Shown: positions 31,201-47,200, numbered from the stretch's first letter. The stretch is 64,000 bases of DNA from Theodoxus fluviatilis (GCA_034096865.1 JAWQFJ010001142.1:217481-281480); one strand, 5' to 3'. Made by a program: numbers and translations. Notes: generated by a model from the letters alone, not told the origin.

Positions 31201-34200
31201 GGTCTGGTTTTTGTAGATTTGAATATCCTGGTTTTTGTATTGATTTGAATAGGGCCTGGATCTTGTAGGAATTTGAATAGGGCCTGGATTTTATAGCAGT
31301 TTGAATAGGGCCTGGTTTTTGTAGTGATTCAAACAAGGCCGGGATTTAGTAGCAATTAGAATAAGGCCTGGATTCTGTAGTGATTCGAATAGACCCTGGA
31401 TTCTGTAGTGATTCGAATAGACCCTGGATTTTGTAGTGATTTGAATCAGGCCTGGATCTTGTAGGAATTTGAATAGGGCCTTGATTTTTATAGCAGTTTG
31501 AATAGGGCCTGGTTTTTGTAGTGATTCAAACAAGGCTGGGATTTAGTAGCAATTAGAATAAGGCCTGGATTCTGTAGTGATTCGAATAGACCCTGGATTC
31601 TGTAGTGATTCGAAGAGACCCTGGATTTTGTAGTGATTTGAATCAGGCCTGGATCTTGTAGGAATTTGAATAGGGCCTGGTTTTTGTAGTGATTCACACA
31701 GTACCTGGTTTTTTAAGTGATTTGAATAGGGTTTGGTTTTTGTAGCGATTTGAATATGGCCTGGTTTTTTAAGTGATTTGAATAGAGCCTGGTTTTTGTA
31801 TTGATTTGAATAGATCCTGGATTTTGTAGTGATTTGAATCAGGCCTGGATTTTGTAGCAATTTGAATAAGGTCTGGTTTTTGTAGTGATTCACACAGTGC
31901 CTGGTTTTTTAAGTGATTTGAATAGGGTCTGGTTTTTGTAGCGATTTGAATATGGCTAGGTTTTCGTGGTGATATGTTTCAACCTGTAGCAATTTGTAAT
32001 AACATTTTGTCAGAAACATGGTTGGGTACCTATATTTCACATTTTCTTGATGTAGTTTTCATTTTAAGCCTTTACACTTGTGTACAAATCTTAACAGAGT
32101 GATGAGATTGCACCAGTCTGATGCTAATGCCTGGAATAAAAAGCCTGTCCCTGATCCATTCTCAAACTTCAAGCTACAAACATCTAATCATGAAAGTCAC
32201 AACCATGACAAAATCACCAAGTCTCTACTGAAACATGTAATGCCCAGCAGATGTAAGAGGAATAAATGTTCAATTACATAAACAAGCAAAGCACCTGCTT
32301 TCTGATGATAATTTGAAGATAAGGCTTTACTCAGGCCTTTCTACAATCTTGCACATTTCACAATTACTTGGATCAGGCCAAGCTTTTTCATCAACTCTAA
32401 ATAATTATGCAAGTTTGACTTAATAAGCACTGGGTAGTTTTTTTCTTCTTCACAAATTAAATATCAAATTGTCTTCATCAGTAACTTCTGAAATAACGGT
32501 GTTTTTACGATGTTGAAAAATATTTGTCTCGTGTCGTTTCATAATTTGTCCACCTCTGGAGTGCTGGTAACCAAAAGGAGTGCTGATAACCAAAAGGAGT
32601 GCTGGTAACTAAAAGGAGTGCTGATAACCAAAAGGAGTGCTGGTAACCAAAAGGAGTGCTGGTAACTAAAAGGAGTACTGCAGCCTTTTATAGATTTCTT
32701 TTTTCACTCTACTTCACATTATTCATATCTTTCATAGGTTCTTTTTTTACTCTACTTCAGACTATTCTTATTATGCGTTATCGATCAAGTTGATGCTAAT
32801 AAGCAGACATTGTGCATGGTAGTGATGTCAAATCTACATATTGGGCAGACATGCAGACACACTGGCAGTTAACACAAGGCAAGCTTGGATAGCCAGTGGG
32901 AGGAGAGGCAGGGCACTGTGAATTCAGGACAAGCCACACAGAAGGGCAGAGAACAGACCAAGACCTGCACGCATACTAAATTTATCTGGTTGGGCTCGAG
33001 GTAAGCATGTAAAGGGAAGGAGCTAATGTGTCGGCCATCCTGGAAAACAACACAGCAGCACAAATTGGCACAAGGGACATCCAGTCATACATTTGCATAA
33101 ATGTAATAACAACACATGACAAGTAGCCCAGATTAAATTCAACTTTGATAGCATGCTTTATATAACCTGTAATACTGATGTAACTTTGTGGTTTTAGAAG
33201 AGTAATATTCAAAACAGGTTTTGAATTAAAAATTAAAACATTCAGAATGGAGAGGGCAAATAAAGATATGACTTTAAAAAAAAGAAAACTTCAAACTTTC
33301 ACAGAGATTTTCACACTGGTACCACTGACCGCTGATATTTTAAAACATATCTTATGAACCAATTAACTGGCATGAATGATGGTTCTTGTTCAACTCACAA
33401 ACTAAATTAGTTTTCTGATAATGAATACAGCATGATATGATAATTACAAGAAATGAATATTGTATCAAGTGCACAAATACTCCATTTAATCCCTTAACAA
33501 TTAATTGATTTGCAGATTGAAAGTAGCATTGAGGAAAGCAATGCAAAGTAAAGATTCTTCAATAGGTTTGGTTTCTCCATTTCATCATATTCAATTACAA
33601 CTACAGCACAGCACAGTCACAAAAACACAAACTAGCACAAGCAAAGCATGCAAGCTGATGAGAAAACATTCTATCTTAAACGCAAACTGTCAGTCGTGAC
33701 AAGACCACTAGGTATGCAATACAAGTAGCAGCAGCAGGAGCACTGAAGCGCTGTACACCAGCAAACCTGTACTCACTCGATCTCCCACAGGCATTTTTCG
33801 AAGAGTGATGGGTTGGCGGTATTGCCGCTTCTCTCTAGAGGTCATCATGTCCCGAAAAGGTGGGTCCTTGGGCACAACTTCAGCACGCGGAGAGAAGGGG
33901 TCTGTGGTGCTTTGACTGTCATCATCGCCCCTGCAGTCATAGTCGTAGCGAGACAGGCGAGAGTTGTTCCGTACTGACGGCGCTGGTGATGCTCTGTTGG
34001 GGTCATCTGCTGCATCAGTCATCTGAAATTTGCAGTCACAGAATGACGTCAGGGTCTTGCCAAAAGGCTAGCGTGGAAGAAATGAGGAAGAATGGATGGA
34101 ATGAGAGATGAGGCTGTAGAGAACATCAGTTTCTGTAGGGTACGTAAGGCCACCGACTATCAAAATCAAGACCTGACTTCCCCAGATAACTGCATTTGTC

Positions 34201-35178
34201 ATGGTGGTCTTTCTTTAATACCCAACCACAGCAGTGAAGGCATGGTGGTCTTTCTTTAATACCCAACCACAGCAGTGAAGGCATGGTGGTCTTTCTTTAA
34301 CACCCAACCACAGCAGTGAAGGCATGGTGGTCTTTCTTTAATACCCAACCACAGCAGTGAAGGCATGGTGGTCTTTCTTTAATACCCAACCACAGCAGTG
34401 AAGGCGGGGGTCAGCGAGGAGAGCAGCGATTGACAGGCTAGAGGCTTCTAGACCTGACAGATGCAATTGTGTCCAGACAGCCACGGGGACATGATGTGCA
34501 TGACAAAACAAGGCTCAAGTTACAAATTAAAAAAAGAATATATATTTCAACCACAATACTATTAATTAATTCATTCATGCATATTAAAAATGAAACCAAC
34601 AACAGCATGTTCATAGAGAAGATTAAAGAAAATTTCATTAAGGTTCCGAATAACAATACATGACGTATTGTGCTGATGACTTTTCTTTGCAATTACTAGA
34701 CGACTTTTTTGCTGACTTGAGCCTTGTTTCCACTGTATGGTCACAATTATGGTCAGACAGAACTGTGACAATCAGGCTAAAACCCTATGATGGAATGAGT
34801 CAATGGATGAATAGAGATTTATGGCTTATCAGTCTTTGTCTACTATGCAAGCTACTGATGGCAAATATCAATAGGGCAGGTTAAAATAGAAGCAAGCAAA
34901 GTCAAGATCCCTAGTCATTTGCTGTTTGCAAATCACTCAGGGAGATTCTTACTCCAACCCACAGGGCAATGCCTTGTGGAAAGACAAGATAGGAAATATC
35001 CCTGAAGACCTGTACTGGAAAGACAAATGATAGAAAAAGTTATCCAGATTGGCCTAAATGTTGTGTGTCCTTCATGCACAAAGATTACTAAGATAGATAT
35101 ATGTGCATACACACATGCAAGCATACACACTCTCTCTCTCTCCCTCCCTCCCTCCCTCACCCCCCCCCCTCCCTCCCT

Positions 35179-35249
<71 letters not shown>

Positions 35250-38200
35250 CACCGCATAGAATTTTTTCTTCTTTTTCTTGGCCAGGTTGTACATGTTAGA
35301 ACTGTTACTGGCGGAGGACTCGGCTCCCCCACGCCTTGCAAAACAAAACACAGCATTCATTCCTCTGAACTGCCATTTCAGGCTCTACATAATTTTTGGG
35401 GGTTATTCAAAATCTTTACAAACATGAAAAGGACATATTAACTGTATGACAAATTTTTTCAATCGCTAGAAATCATTAAAATTCCAAAAAGGGTATCTTG
35501 TGATTATAAAAATTATTTTCCACAAAACAAGGTGAATATGAATAACAGTCAAGACAAAAGCATGCTCACAAAAAACACAATCACAATCAAGATGTGAAAT
35601 AGTCAATCCAGAAGAGCAAGCGCAGTGACACTTTCCATATGAGAGACAACATACAACAGCAAAGGAAATTGCTGATCTGCTCCAGAAGTCCATATGGGAA
35701 GGAGGAAGATGTCTGCATTAACTTCTGGGACAGTGCTCAAGTGTAGAAAGGCAACACAGCAAAATGTGCAACGTGATCCTTCTCGTCCCTTGCGTGACCC
35801 TGGGATCACCCCCCTCCAAACAGACAGTCACGGCTTTGGCCTGTAGTTCACAAGTAGCACTTATCCTAGTCACTTGATGCAATTGGTAGCAGCCACACAT
35901 TTACAGCTCTCTCCTTTCTAACCAATTAGTTCAGCTTGCTCCCTCCAATCACTGGGTTAATCCTATGAAATTTGTCTCCCATTAAAGTCAGTCTCTAACC
36001 TTGATTTCATTATGAAATTTAAATGCCTGTAATGCAGATGCAAGATTAATATTAATAAACATATTAATAAACATTAATAAACATATAACATATTAATCTA
36101 TTCCCTGATGGTTTGATGTCATTATTTCTCTTTGATAACTTGGATCCTAGTTTTCATCAAGCATTCAAATATTGATCCTCTTATTCTTCCTTTCTAAACA
36201 ATGGCTGAGACTAGTTTCTATCAGACACATTTCTTTGTTTTAATAATTACAACACATTATTTCCCCAAGAAAAACACAAACAAATCCACAAACAGAAACA
36301 AATCACCAGCCTTACAAAATGTCAAAAGACAAAATGTTTCAAGCAGAAAAATGTTTAGACAGTTTTTTCAATAGAATGCAAAAAGGTTTTACAACAAGCA
36401 TTTTAATGCAAGTCCAAACAAAAAGTTCATTTGGTGTTCATTTTCCAGTTTACACATTAGCTTTCCTGACTTTTTCCCCTGGATTTTTTTCCACTGACTT
36501 TTTTCCACAGACTTTTTTCCACGGACTTTCTACATCTTCTTGGAGCAGTGGATTTCCTATTATGCTTCAGCTGATGAGGAAAATGGCACGTGTCCAAAAA
36601 AAAAAGTTCAAGCAATGTTCATGGCAAGAAAAGTGTTTTTTTTCTTCTCAAGAAATGTACTGAACAAACATATTATAGTCCTGATCCTATCTTTGTGGGG
36701 GAAATCTCATTGAGTACATGTACAGTCTCTATTTCAAGAAAGGTACGACAGCTTGTTGACATCTGTGTCTACTGGCACAAGGTGTAGAGACTTCTGGTGT
36801 GGTCTGTAACCGCCTTGGTTTGCTTCTCTACAGAATTTCTGTCATGGATGGATTTCTGAAAGGGGTAGACATGACGCATTTCCAATAGTTTGCATGGGCT
36901 CTGCAAGGGCCACTGTGGGCAGCCAAAGTTTCCATGCATCAGACTGGGGTGAGGAGAAGTGTGCCGTCCTCTAGATTGAGGTACACAGGCCCAGACCTGT
37001 CAAAGTTTCCATGCATCAGACTGGGGTGAGGAGAAGTGTGGCGTCCTCTAGATTGAGGTACACTGGCCCAGGCCTGCCAAAGTTTCCATGCATCAGACTG
37101 GGGTGAGGAGAAGTGTGGCGTCCTCTAGATTGAGGTACACAGGCCCAGACCTGTCAAAGTTTCCATGCATCAGACTGGGGTGAGGAGAAGTGTGCAGTCC
37201 TCTAGATTGAGGTACACTGGCCCAGACCTGTCAAAGTTTCCATGCATCAGACTGGGGTGAGGAGAAGTGTGCCGTCCTCTAGATTGAGGTACACTGGCCC
37301 AGACCTGTCAAAGTTTCCATGCATCAGACTGGGGTGAGGAGAAGTGTGGCGTCCTCTAGATTGAGGTACACTGGCCCAGGCCTGCCAAAGTTTCCATGCA
37401 TCAGACTGGGGTGAGGAGAAGTGTGGCGTCCTCTAGATTGAGGTACACAGGCCCAGACCTGTCAAAGTTTCCATGCATCAGACTGGGGTGAGGAGAAGTG
37501 TGGCGTCCTCTAGATTGAGGTACACTGGCCCAGGCCTGCCAAAGTTTCCATGCATCAGACTGGGGTGAGGAGAAGTGTGGCGTCCTCTAGATTGAGGTAC
37601 ACAGGCCCAGACCTGTCAAAGTTTCCATGCATCAGACTGGGGTGAGGAGAAGTGTGGCGTCCTCTAGATTGAGGTACACTGGCCCAGGCCTGCCAAAGTT
37701 TCCATGCATCAGACTGGGGTGAGGAGAAGTGTGGCGTCCTCTAGATTGAGGTACACTGGCCCAGACCTGTCAAAGTTTCCATGCATCAGACTGGGGTGAG
37801 GAGAAGTGTGCAGTCCTCTAGATTGAGGTACACTGGCCCAGACCTGTCAAAGTTTCCATGCATCAGACTGGGGTGAGGAGAAGTGTGCCGTCCTCTAGAT
37901 TGAGGTACACAGGCCCAGACCTGCCAGACCATCATACAGACCACATGCACACTGAGTGACCTTTCTGTAACTGTTCTATCTCTGCTTCCTGCTTCTCCCT
38001 CTGCCTTCTCCATTAGTGCTCAGTCCTTTGTTATGGTGAGCAGAGGATGCAAGGTAAAGTTCTTCATTTTTTTCTCTTGCTGCTGGAAAAACCCATCAGA
38101 TAAAAAATTTCACTTACTAATGAAATATTGTTTATACCATTATGTATGTGACATAACCAAAAAATGTCACTATTATAAACATGAAACATACACAGACAAG

Positions 38201-41200
38201 TTTCTAACTCATTCTTCAATATCCAAATAATAGGTATACAAAGCACCAAGCTTCTAACTATACTCCAGAGCTTTCTAGCCAACTATATATAAATGTAAGA
38301 ACAGCTAAGTTATTGATTATCGTAATAATGTTGCAAGCCAAGTATGCTACTTTTATTATTTCTCTTCTTGCACTAAAATCCTTGAACCATGCCAAAAATG
38401 TAGACTAGCACAAAACCTATTCCATATGAGCCCAAAGCCATCAAATACTAGATTTCCTCCTATAATCTGACAACATTAAAACACACACACACAAATACAA
38501 AAACACACCAATCAAACAAAGAAAACAAACCCGCTTGCACCAACCACAAGCCAGTTCACCGGAAAGCAGGTGAGTGGAGCACTTCAACACAGGCACTTGG
38601 CTAGAAGACTCACGCCTCAGCAATGCATGGTGGTGTGCTAGGACAAAATGCAACACCTCAGTAATGCATGGTGGCGTGCTAGGACAAAATGCAACACCTC
38701 AGCAATGCATGGTAGTGTGCTAGGACAAAATGCAACACCTCAGCAATGCATGGTGGCATGCTAGGACAAAATGCAACACCTCAGCAATGCATGGTAGTGT
38801 GCTAGGACCAAAAGCAAGACCTCAGCAATGCATGGTGGCGTGCTAGGACCAAAAGCAAGACCTCAGCAATGCATGGTGGCATGCTAGGACAAAATGCAAC
38901 ACCTCAGCAATGCATGGTGGTGTGCTAGGACAAAATGCAACACCTCAGCAATGCATGGTGGCGTGCTAGGACCAAAAGCAAGACCTGTGGGTGAGTGAAT
39001 GAGTGTCCCATCTAGAATAAGAGGACTGGGAACTTTACCAGGAAGAAGTGTGTGTCTGCGTGTGGCTGCCTGGCGATTCAGACCTCAACTGATAGGGTTG
39101 GGGCCCAGTGAACTTGGTGTAGGACCGAGCCTGGATCCCAAGGTAGCGGTTGTCCCGGGTGTCCCGGGTGTCCCTTGCTGTGTCTCGCTGCAGGTACCCA
39201 AACTCTGTAACAGCAAGCAGATGGAGCCATGCAAAGAGGTGACACAGCAACAGCAGTGTTCATGTCTGGTCATTGCAGGAGGCAGATGCATTCAGTTTGG
39301 TCTTGAGTTTGTGCCACAAACGGCATTTCTTTGGTCACAAACGAAATCTTGGAATTGTTCTGCAATGATGTGAAAACTTATTTTGGTGAACATTACAAGT
39401 CTGCACATAACAGCTGCTGCTCAATGTAACACACTGCTCTGAATAACAAAGATAACATATGAAATAGTTAGTCCAATGGATGTGAATAATGAACCATTTC
39501 TATCAATTGTCTTTTGTTTATCAAGCAATCTTAAGCAACTTTTCTTTCATTTAAAGTTATACTAAAGAAACACTGCAATCTAAAACACTAAACACACATA
39601 ATTTAATTGATAAGTATGCAACAACTTTTACTCTGAATTAAATATTAAATCCAATACTCAAATTCCCAATCACCTTCACCCTTTTGAAATGTTACATAAT
39701 AAAAAGCACTCCAGATCCATACCGATGTTGGTTTATAAAAGATTTCATGTTTTAAGAAAACTCAAAACAACCCCACACAATCAAAATCTCAGGCTTCCAA
39801 AAAATTTTAGATGCACATATCTGCCTTCCACACAAAAACCTTCCCCACATCCCTTGACCTCAAACTTTCCATGTTCCACACCCACACACCCATTCGCCAA
39901 CAGTCCTACTGTGATCATTACCATTGTCTAATAGACCTGTGTCAATGGCATCTGAAAATAGGCACCCAGATAAGGAAAAGTGATAAACCCAGACAACCAA
40001 ACACCCAACAACTTCCCGATATAGACTTTGTGGGTTTAAGTCCCATCATTAATCTCCCAAGCCCATAAACAAAGGCATGAACAAAATTCACACCTGTGTC
40101 AGCAAAGTCACTCATATCATTGCTTGCTGTCCCAATGCTGTCTTGTGGTATGTAAGCAAAATTTGCTGGCTTAAAAATGGGAGGGAGAGGGTGATGGTGG
40201 TGGTGGGGAGGTCAAGGGTGGGTAGGAGGTGGGTGTGTGGGTGTGTGGACTAGTGTGAGCAGACATGCAGCATTTCAAAGGCAGACATTGCAGTGAGCAG
40301 TCACTCCACAACCCCACATGGAACAGAAATCGTGTCACTGGGGCTATGGATGCAGCACAAGTGATCTTTTTGCAAATGCAGGGTCAGGGGGAGGGAGAGG
40401 TCTGCACAGTTGTTGGCAGCACAGCTGCATTTCATCACACTGTGCAAGAGAGCACACAGCATAAACTCCGCAGCTCTGTGGTTTGTGTAGCACGACTGGG
40501 TGGTGTTGGACAAATACCTGCTACAGTGGTTCGATAACCACTGGCCTCATTAATTTCTACCTCAGTATCTGTCAAAACAGCCACAGCAACAAGGTGAAAG
40601 CTCAGGATGTGATAATCTCTATCACACTACTACCTCCCACTGACATACTGGCAAGTGAGATTGGAATGAATGAATGAACGAATGAATGACAAAGGTGGTT
40701 ACGAGATAAAACAACAATAATGAAGTAAAAATTCAATAAAACAACATTACACAACAAAGCTGCAATAAATAATGCACCTATGGGAACTCTTGTCTTTCAA
40801 ACTGATCAATATTTCACTATGTTTCTGTAAGCATCTACTGTGTGCTGCAAATAACAAAATGAGATGGAATAAAGGGGCCTTTGTGGAAATAGAAATGCAG
40901 AAAACAGAATCTTTTTCTGAAAAGAAACAACTCAGTTAAAGTAAGACTTTTAGACTGTTGCATAAACTTAGTCAACCAAAACAAAACAAAACAAAATTTA
41001 AAACTATTTCAAACTATGCAAGTCAAGGCAGTGGAGAAGCAAGGAAAGGCCTTACACACGACTCATTGCTGGGTTTGGGGTGGAGCCTTTCTGTGGGAAC
41101 GAGTGAAGGGGGCAAATCCATGGCACGGCACAGCACTGACCATGCAGACTTCTCTAGCTTCACAGTGCTTGTAGCAAAAACAGCAGAAATCAAGTCTGAT

Positions 41201-44200
41201 GGTGTAGCTACCTGTGGATTGGTTATTTATTTGAAAGGGACTTTTATTTCCCGGTGAGGACTGAAAGAACTCTGAACAGAAGCACAAACAAAAGACAGGT
41301 TAGTAGGAATGATCAGTTTAGCAAAGCATTCCATCCTGATAATGGTGAACCACAATCTACATAATTTTTTTCAGTTTCATTTTCCAACTTGGAGCTCTGG
41401 AGCAACTTTTGTTATCAGTGCAAACTGTTATTCTAAAAGCAATATGAGACTAACACAATTATTTTACATAAATCAAAGCATCATTTTAAAAAAGTGTGAG
41501 AAAATGAACAAACTACTGATTACTTGTTAGAAAAAATAGGGAAGAAAAATATATGATTTCTTTTGTATGACCAATTGGTGTTATATACATTTTATAGCAC
41601 TCCTGCAAGTAATGAAAACTATTCTGGACTGTGTGGTAAAAAATGTCAACGTGTATGTGCAGCCTTGCTATCTGAGACACACAACCATATATTCCACTCT
41701 AAAAACAGACTTTCAACATTGATGCAACAGTCACAGATGTACCGCCACTATACCACGGTGAATCTGACAGACCCAGGCTGTCTAGGAGAGAGGACCAGAC
41801 CAGCAAGGTCAAGTGCAGGGAAGAGAGAAAAAAGAATGAGAGGAAAAGATGGCTAAACAAATAAGTAGCGTTAAGATTTTAACAAAGCCCATATGACTCA
41901 CATGCTTGACCTTGACCTTTATATGACCTAGACCTTCAGGTGACCTTCAAGGTCAAGGTCAAACAACAAAACCTACCAATGACATCATACACTTAGAAAT
42001 GCTTTACACATTTTTCCTACCAAAATACATGTGACCTTGACCCAAGGTCAAGGTCATCCAAGGTCATGCAACACAAAGCTGTTAATTCAAGACATAGGAA
42101 GCACAATGGTGCTTATTGGCACTTTCTACCATGAGATATGGTCACTTTTAGTGGTTCACTACCCCATTTTGGTCACATTTCATAAGGGTCAAAGTGACCT
42201 TGACCTTGATGATATGTGACCAAATGTGTCTCATGATGAAAGTATAACATGTGCCCCACATAATTATTAAGTTTGAAACAGTTATCTTCCATAGTTCAGG
42301 GTCAAGGTCACTTCAAAATATGTATACAATCCAACTTTGAAGAGCTCCTGTGACCTTGACCTTGAAGCAAGGTCAACCAAACTGGTATCAAAAGATAGGG
42401 ATTACTTTGCCCTATATACCATATATAGCTGAGGTATCCAATCTCAAAAACTTCAGAGAAAATTGAGAAAATGTGAAAAATGACTGTGTTTGAGACCACA
42501 TTTATGGCCCCTGTGACCTTGACGTTGAAGCAAGGACAAGTCACTATGTTTGTTTTTTGAGGCCTTGTCATCATACACCATCATGCCACATTTGGTGTTG
42601 ATAGACTTAATAGTCTCCGAGAAAAATCCAACGTTAAAGTTTTCGGACGCCCGGACGCCCGGAGGCCCGGAAGCCCGGACAGACGAAACGGGTGAGTACA
42701 TAGACTCACTTTTGCTTCGCATGTGAGTCAAAAATGAGAATCCCGATGACAACACAAATACAATTAAAAAAATTAAGTTAGTTAGACATCTCAAACCAGA
42801 GAAATAAATTATTCAAGGAAGGAAGAGGGGGAAGGAAAATGAAAGGGAGATAGTGGAGGCAGAAAACAGAAACAAAGAAGGTCAGAGGATTGGAAAACTG
42901 TGCGAGCATCATGCAGCTACACTGGAATAGGAAGGGCGAGAGGAAGGGGCGGGCAGGGTGCTGTGCTTACCGAAGTACTGGTTGCGCCTGCGGGAGGACT
43001 GCTTGTAGTAGCTGTGAGCGTCCTTGTGCTTGCTGCTGGGAGTGACGGACGCATGGGTCTCCACCTCCGCCTGCAACTGCCAACAGGAAATTAGTCAACC
43101 CCTTGCCTCCACTCCGTTTTCCATGAGATGAAGTTCCTAAGTTCTGTCCAGTTTAAATCACTGACTTAAACAAAAAGATAACATTAAGTTATTAATCATT
43201 TAAAATGTTTCTCTGATTAATTGGTAAAATTCTAAAACAGCCTCATCATCTAAACATTTAATCACATGCAGTTTTACTCTGGGTTCAATGAAGTATTATC
43301 TTTTAATTAATACACAATACAATCAGAAAACAACCAAAATTACTGTCCCAGGCTTTACTGTAGCAATATACACGACAAAACAAGGTCAACATTTCGAGTA
43401 GAAACTCTTCTTCTGGACAACAACACAAACAAAAAAGACAACACTTAACTCAGTGACTGGTGTGGGCAGGAGGAAATGAAGTTGTGAGGTGTAAGAGGAG
43501 GGGGTATGTAGATGTGAATGTATTTCACTTTCGTGAGCGGGAGCTCATGATATTATTATAACAATACACATGCCCAAACAAGGTCAATGTTTAGAGTAGA
43601 GATTCTTCTTCAGTGTAACACAATACCATATGAAAACTTGAATTATAAATCATACATGTAGAGAAAGAAATATCTTAATCATGACACCTCACTGGTGAAG
43701 CTAATCAAAAGTACACAAGGAGAGAAGCCCATTCTCTTTCCCTACAAAGTGTGCACAGGGAGTCCTACCTTGGCATCTGACATATTCTTTGTGAGAGTAT
43801 ACATTGGAGCACCATCTTTTTTCTTTCGTAATGTACTGGACTTTATTCTTTCTATTTCATCCTGCTTTTCCTGATTGAGAAACTGAAACAAAAACAGTGG
43901 GAAAAATTTATATAGTGCATTTTTCAGCTGGGTGGTCACAGAGCCAAGATAAATGATGAATGTGTCATGAGTTCTACTGTGATGATCTCCAAGATCCATG
44001 TGGAGACTTTCTGATCAAACGCCGAGAGACTTATCAAGGTAAAGAGTGCGTAGTGCAGACTGAGGGAGAAAAACTACAGATCTGTTATAAGATCAATGAA
44101 AAGAGAAAGATGGGCAACATAAAATTCTCCATTCAGTGGAGAACCTACATTGCAGTCTTCACTTTTACTGAACATGCTCTATCGTAGTCATGCTCTATCG

Positions 44201-47200
44201 TAGTCATGCTCTATCGTAGTCATGCTCTATCGTAGTCATGCTCTATCGTAGTCATGCTCTATCGTAGTCATGCTCTATCGTAGTCATGCTCTATCGTAGT
44301 CATGCTCTATCGTAGTCATGCTCTATCGTAGTCATGCTCTATCGTAGTCATGCTCTATCGTAGTCATGCTCTATCGTAGTCATGCTCTATCGTAGTCATG
44401 CTCTATCGTAGTCATGCTCTATCGTAGTCATGCTCTATCATAGTCACGCTCTATCGTAGTCACGCTCTATCGTAGTCATGCTCTATCGTAGTCATGCTCT
44501 ATCGTAGTCATGCTCTATCGTAGTCATGCTCTATCATAGTCATGCTCTATCGTAGTCATGCTCTATCGTAGTCATGCTCTATCGTAGTCATGCTCTATCA
44601 TAGTCATGCTCTATCGTAGTCATGCTCTATCGTAGTCATGCTCTATCGTAGTCATGCTCTATCATAGTCATGCTCTATCGTAGTCATGCTCTATCGTAGT
44701 CATGCTCTATCATAGTCATGCTCTATCGTAGTCATGCTCTATCGTAGTCATGCTCTATCATAGTCATGCTCTATTGTAGTCATGCTCTATCGTGGTCATG
44801 CTCTATCGTAGTCATGCTCTATCGTAGTCATGCTCTATCGTAGTCATGCTCTATCGTAGTCATGCTCTATCGTAGTCATGCTCTATTGTAGTCATGCTCT
44901 ATCGTAGTCATGCTCTATCATAGTCATGCTCTATCGTAGTCATGCTCTATCGTAGTCATGCTCTATCGTAGTCATGCTCTATCATAGTCATGCTCTATCG
45001 TAGTCATGCTCTATCGTAGTCATGCTCTATCGTAGTCATGCTCTATCATAGTCATGCTCTATCATAGTCATGCTCTATCATAGTCATGCTCTATCGTAGT
45101 CATGCTCTATTGTAGTCATGCTCTATCGTAGTCATGCTCTATCATAGTCATGCTCTATCGTAGTCATGCTCTATCGTAGTCATGCTCTATCGTAGTCATG
45201 CTCTATCATGGTCATGCTCTATCGTAGTCATGCTCTATCATAGTCATGCTCTATCGTAGTCATGCTCTATCGTAGTCATGCTCTATCGTAGTCATGCTCT
45301 ATCATAGTCATGCTCTATCGTAGTCATGCTCTATCGTAGTCATGCTCTATCGTAGTCATGCTCTATCGTAGTCATGCTCTATCATAGTCATGCTCTATCG
45401 TAGTCATGCTCTATCATGGTCATGCTCTATCGTAGTCATGCTCTATCGTAGTCATGCTCTATCGTAGTCATGCTCTATCGTAGTCATGCTCTATCGTAGT
45501 CATGCTCTATCGTAGTCATGCTCTATCATAGTCATGCTCTATCGTAGTCACGCTCTATCGTAGTCATGCTCTATCATGGTCACGCTCTATCGTAGTCATG
45601 CTCTATCATAGTCATGCTCTATCGTAGTCATGCTCTATCGTAGTCATGCTCTATCGTAGTCATGCTCTATCATAGTCATGCTCTATCGTAGTCATGCTCT
45701 ATCGTAGTCATGCTCTATCGTAGTCATGCTCTATCGTAGTCATGCTCTATCGTAGTCATGCTCTATCATAGTCACGCTCTATCGTAGTCATGCTCTATCG
45801 TAGTCATGCTCTATCGTAGTCATGCTCTATCGTGGTCATGCTCTATCGTAGTCATGCTCTATCGTAGTCATGCTCTATCGTAGTCATGCTCTATCGTAGT
45901 CATGCTCTATCGTAGTCATGCTCTATCGTAGTCATGCTCTATCATAGTCATGCTCTATCGTAGTCATGCTCTATCGTAGTCATGCTCTATCGTAGTCATG
46001 CTCTATCGTAGTCATGCTCTATCGTAGTCATGCTCTATCGTAGTCATGCTCTATCGTAGTCATGCTCTATCGTAGTCACGCTCTATCGTAGTCATGCTCT
46101 ATCGTAGTCATGCTCTATCGTAGTCACGCTCTATCGTAGTCACGCTCTATCGTAGTCATGCTCTATCATAGTCACGCTCTATCGTAGTCATGCTCTATCA
46201 TGGTCACGCTCTATCGTAGTCATGCTCTATCATGGTCATGCTCTATCGTAGTCATGCTCTATCGTAGTCATGCTCTATCATGGTCACGCTCTATCGTAGT
46301 CACGCTCTATCGTAGTCATGCTCTATCATGGTCACGCTCTATCGTAGTCATGCTCTATCATGGTCACGCTCTATCGTAGTCATGCTCTATCGTAGTCATG
46401 CTCTATCGTAGTCATGCTCTATCGTAGTCATGCTCTATCGTAGTCATGCTCTATCATAGTCATGCTCTATCGTAGTCATGCTCTATCGTAGTCATGCTCT
46501 ATCGTAGTCATGCTCTATTGTAGTCATGCTCTATTGTAGTCATGCTCTATCGTAGTCATGCTCTATCGTAGTCATGCTCTATCGTAGTCATGCTCTATCG
46601 TAGTCATGCTCTATCGTAGTCATGCTCTATCGTAGTCATGCTCTATCGTGGTCATGCTCTATCGTAGTCATGCTCTATCGTAGTCATGCTCTATCGTAGT
46701 CATGCTCTATCGTAGTCACGCTCTATCGTAGTCACGCTCTATCGTAGTCATGCTCTATCGTAGTCACGCTCTATCGTAGTCATGCTCTATCGTAGTCACG
46801 CTCTATCGTAGTCATGCTCTATCGTAGTCATGCTCTATCGTAGTCATGCTCTATCGTAGTCACGCTCTATCGTAGTCATGCTCTATCGTAGTCATGCTCT
46901 ATCGTAGTCACGCTCTATCGTAGTCATGCTCTATCGTAGTCATGCTCTATCGTAGTCATGCTCTATCGTAGTCATGCTCTATCGTAGTCATGCTCTATCG
47001 TAGTCATGCTCTATCATAGTCATGCTCTATCGTAGTCATGCTCTATCGTAGTCATGCTCTATCGTAGTCATGCTCTATCGTAGTCATGCTCTATCGTAGT
47101 CATGCTCTATCGTAGTCATGCTCTATCATAGTCATGCTCTATCGTAGTCATGCTCTATCGTAGTCATGCTCTATCGTAGTCATGCTCTATCGTAGTCACG

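Noticed and set aside
30192..31893. Long [14 protein letters not shown] frames on the - strand
   Set aside because: 28-bp minisatellite artefact; unit length is not a multiple of 3.
41217..41262. Possible CDKL5-like exon on - ([16 protein letters not shown])
   Set aside because: Its 46-bp length would break the phase between the well-supported exons at 42971 and 39204.
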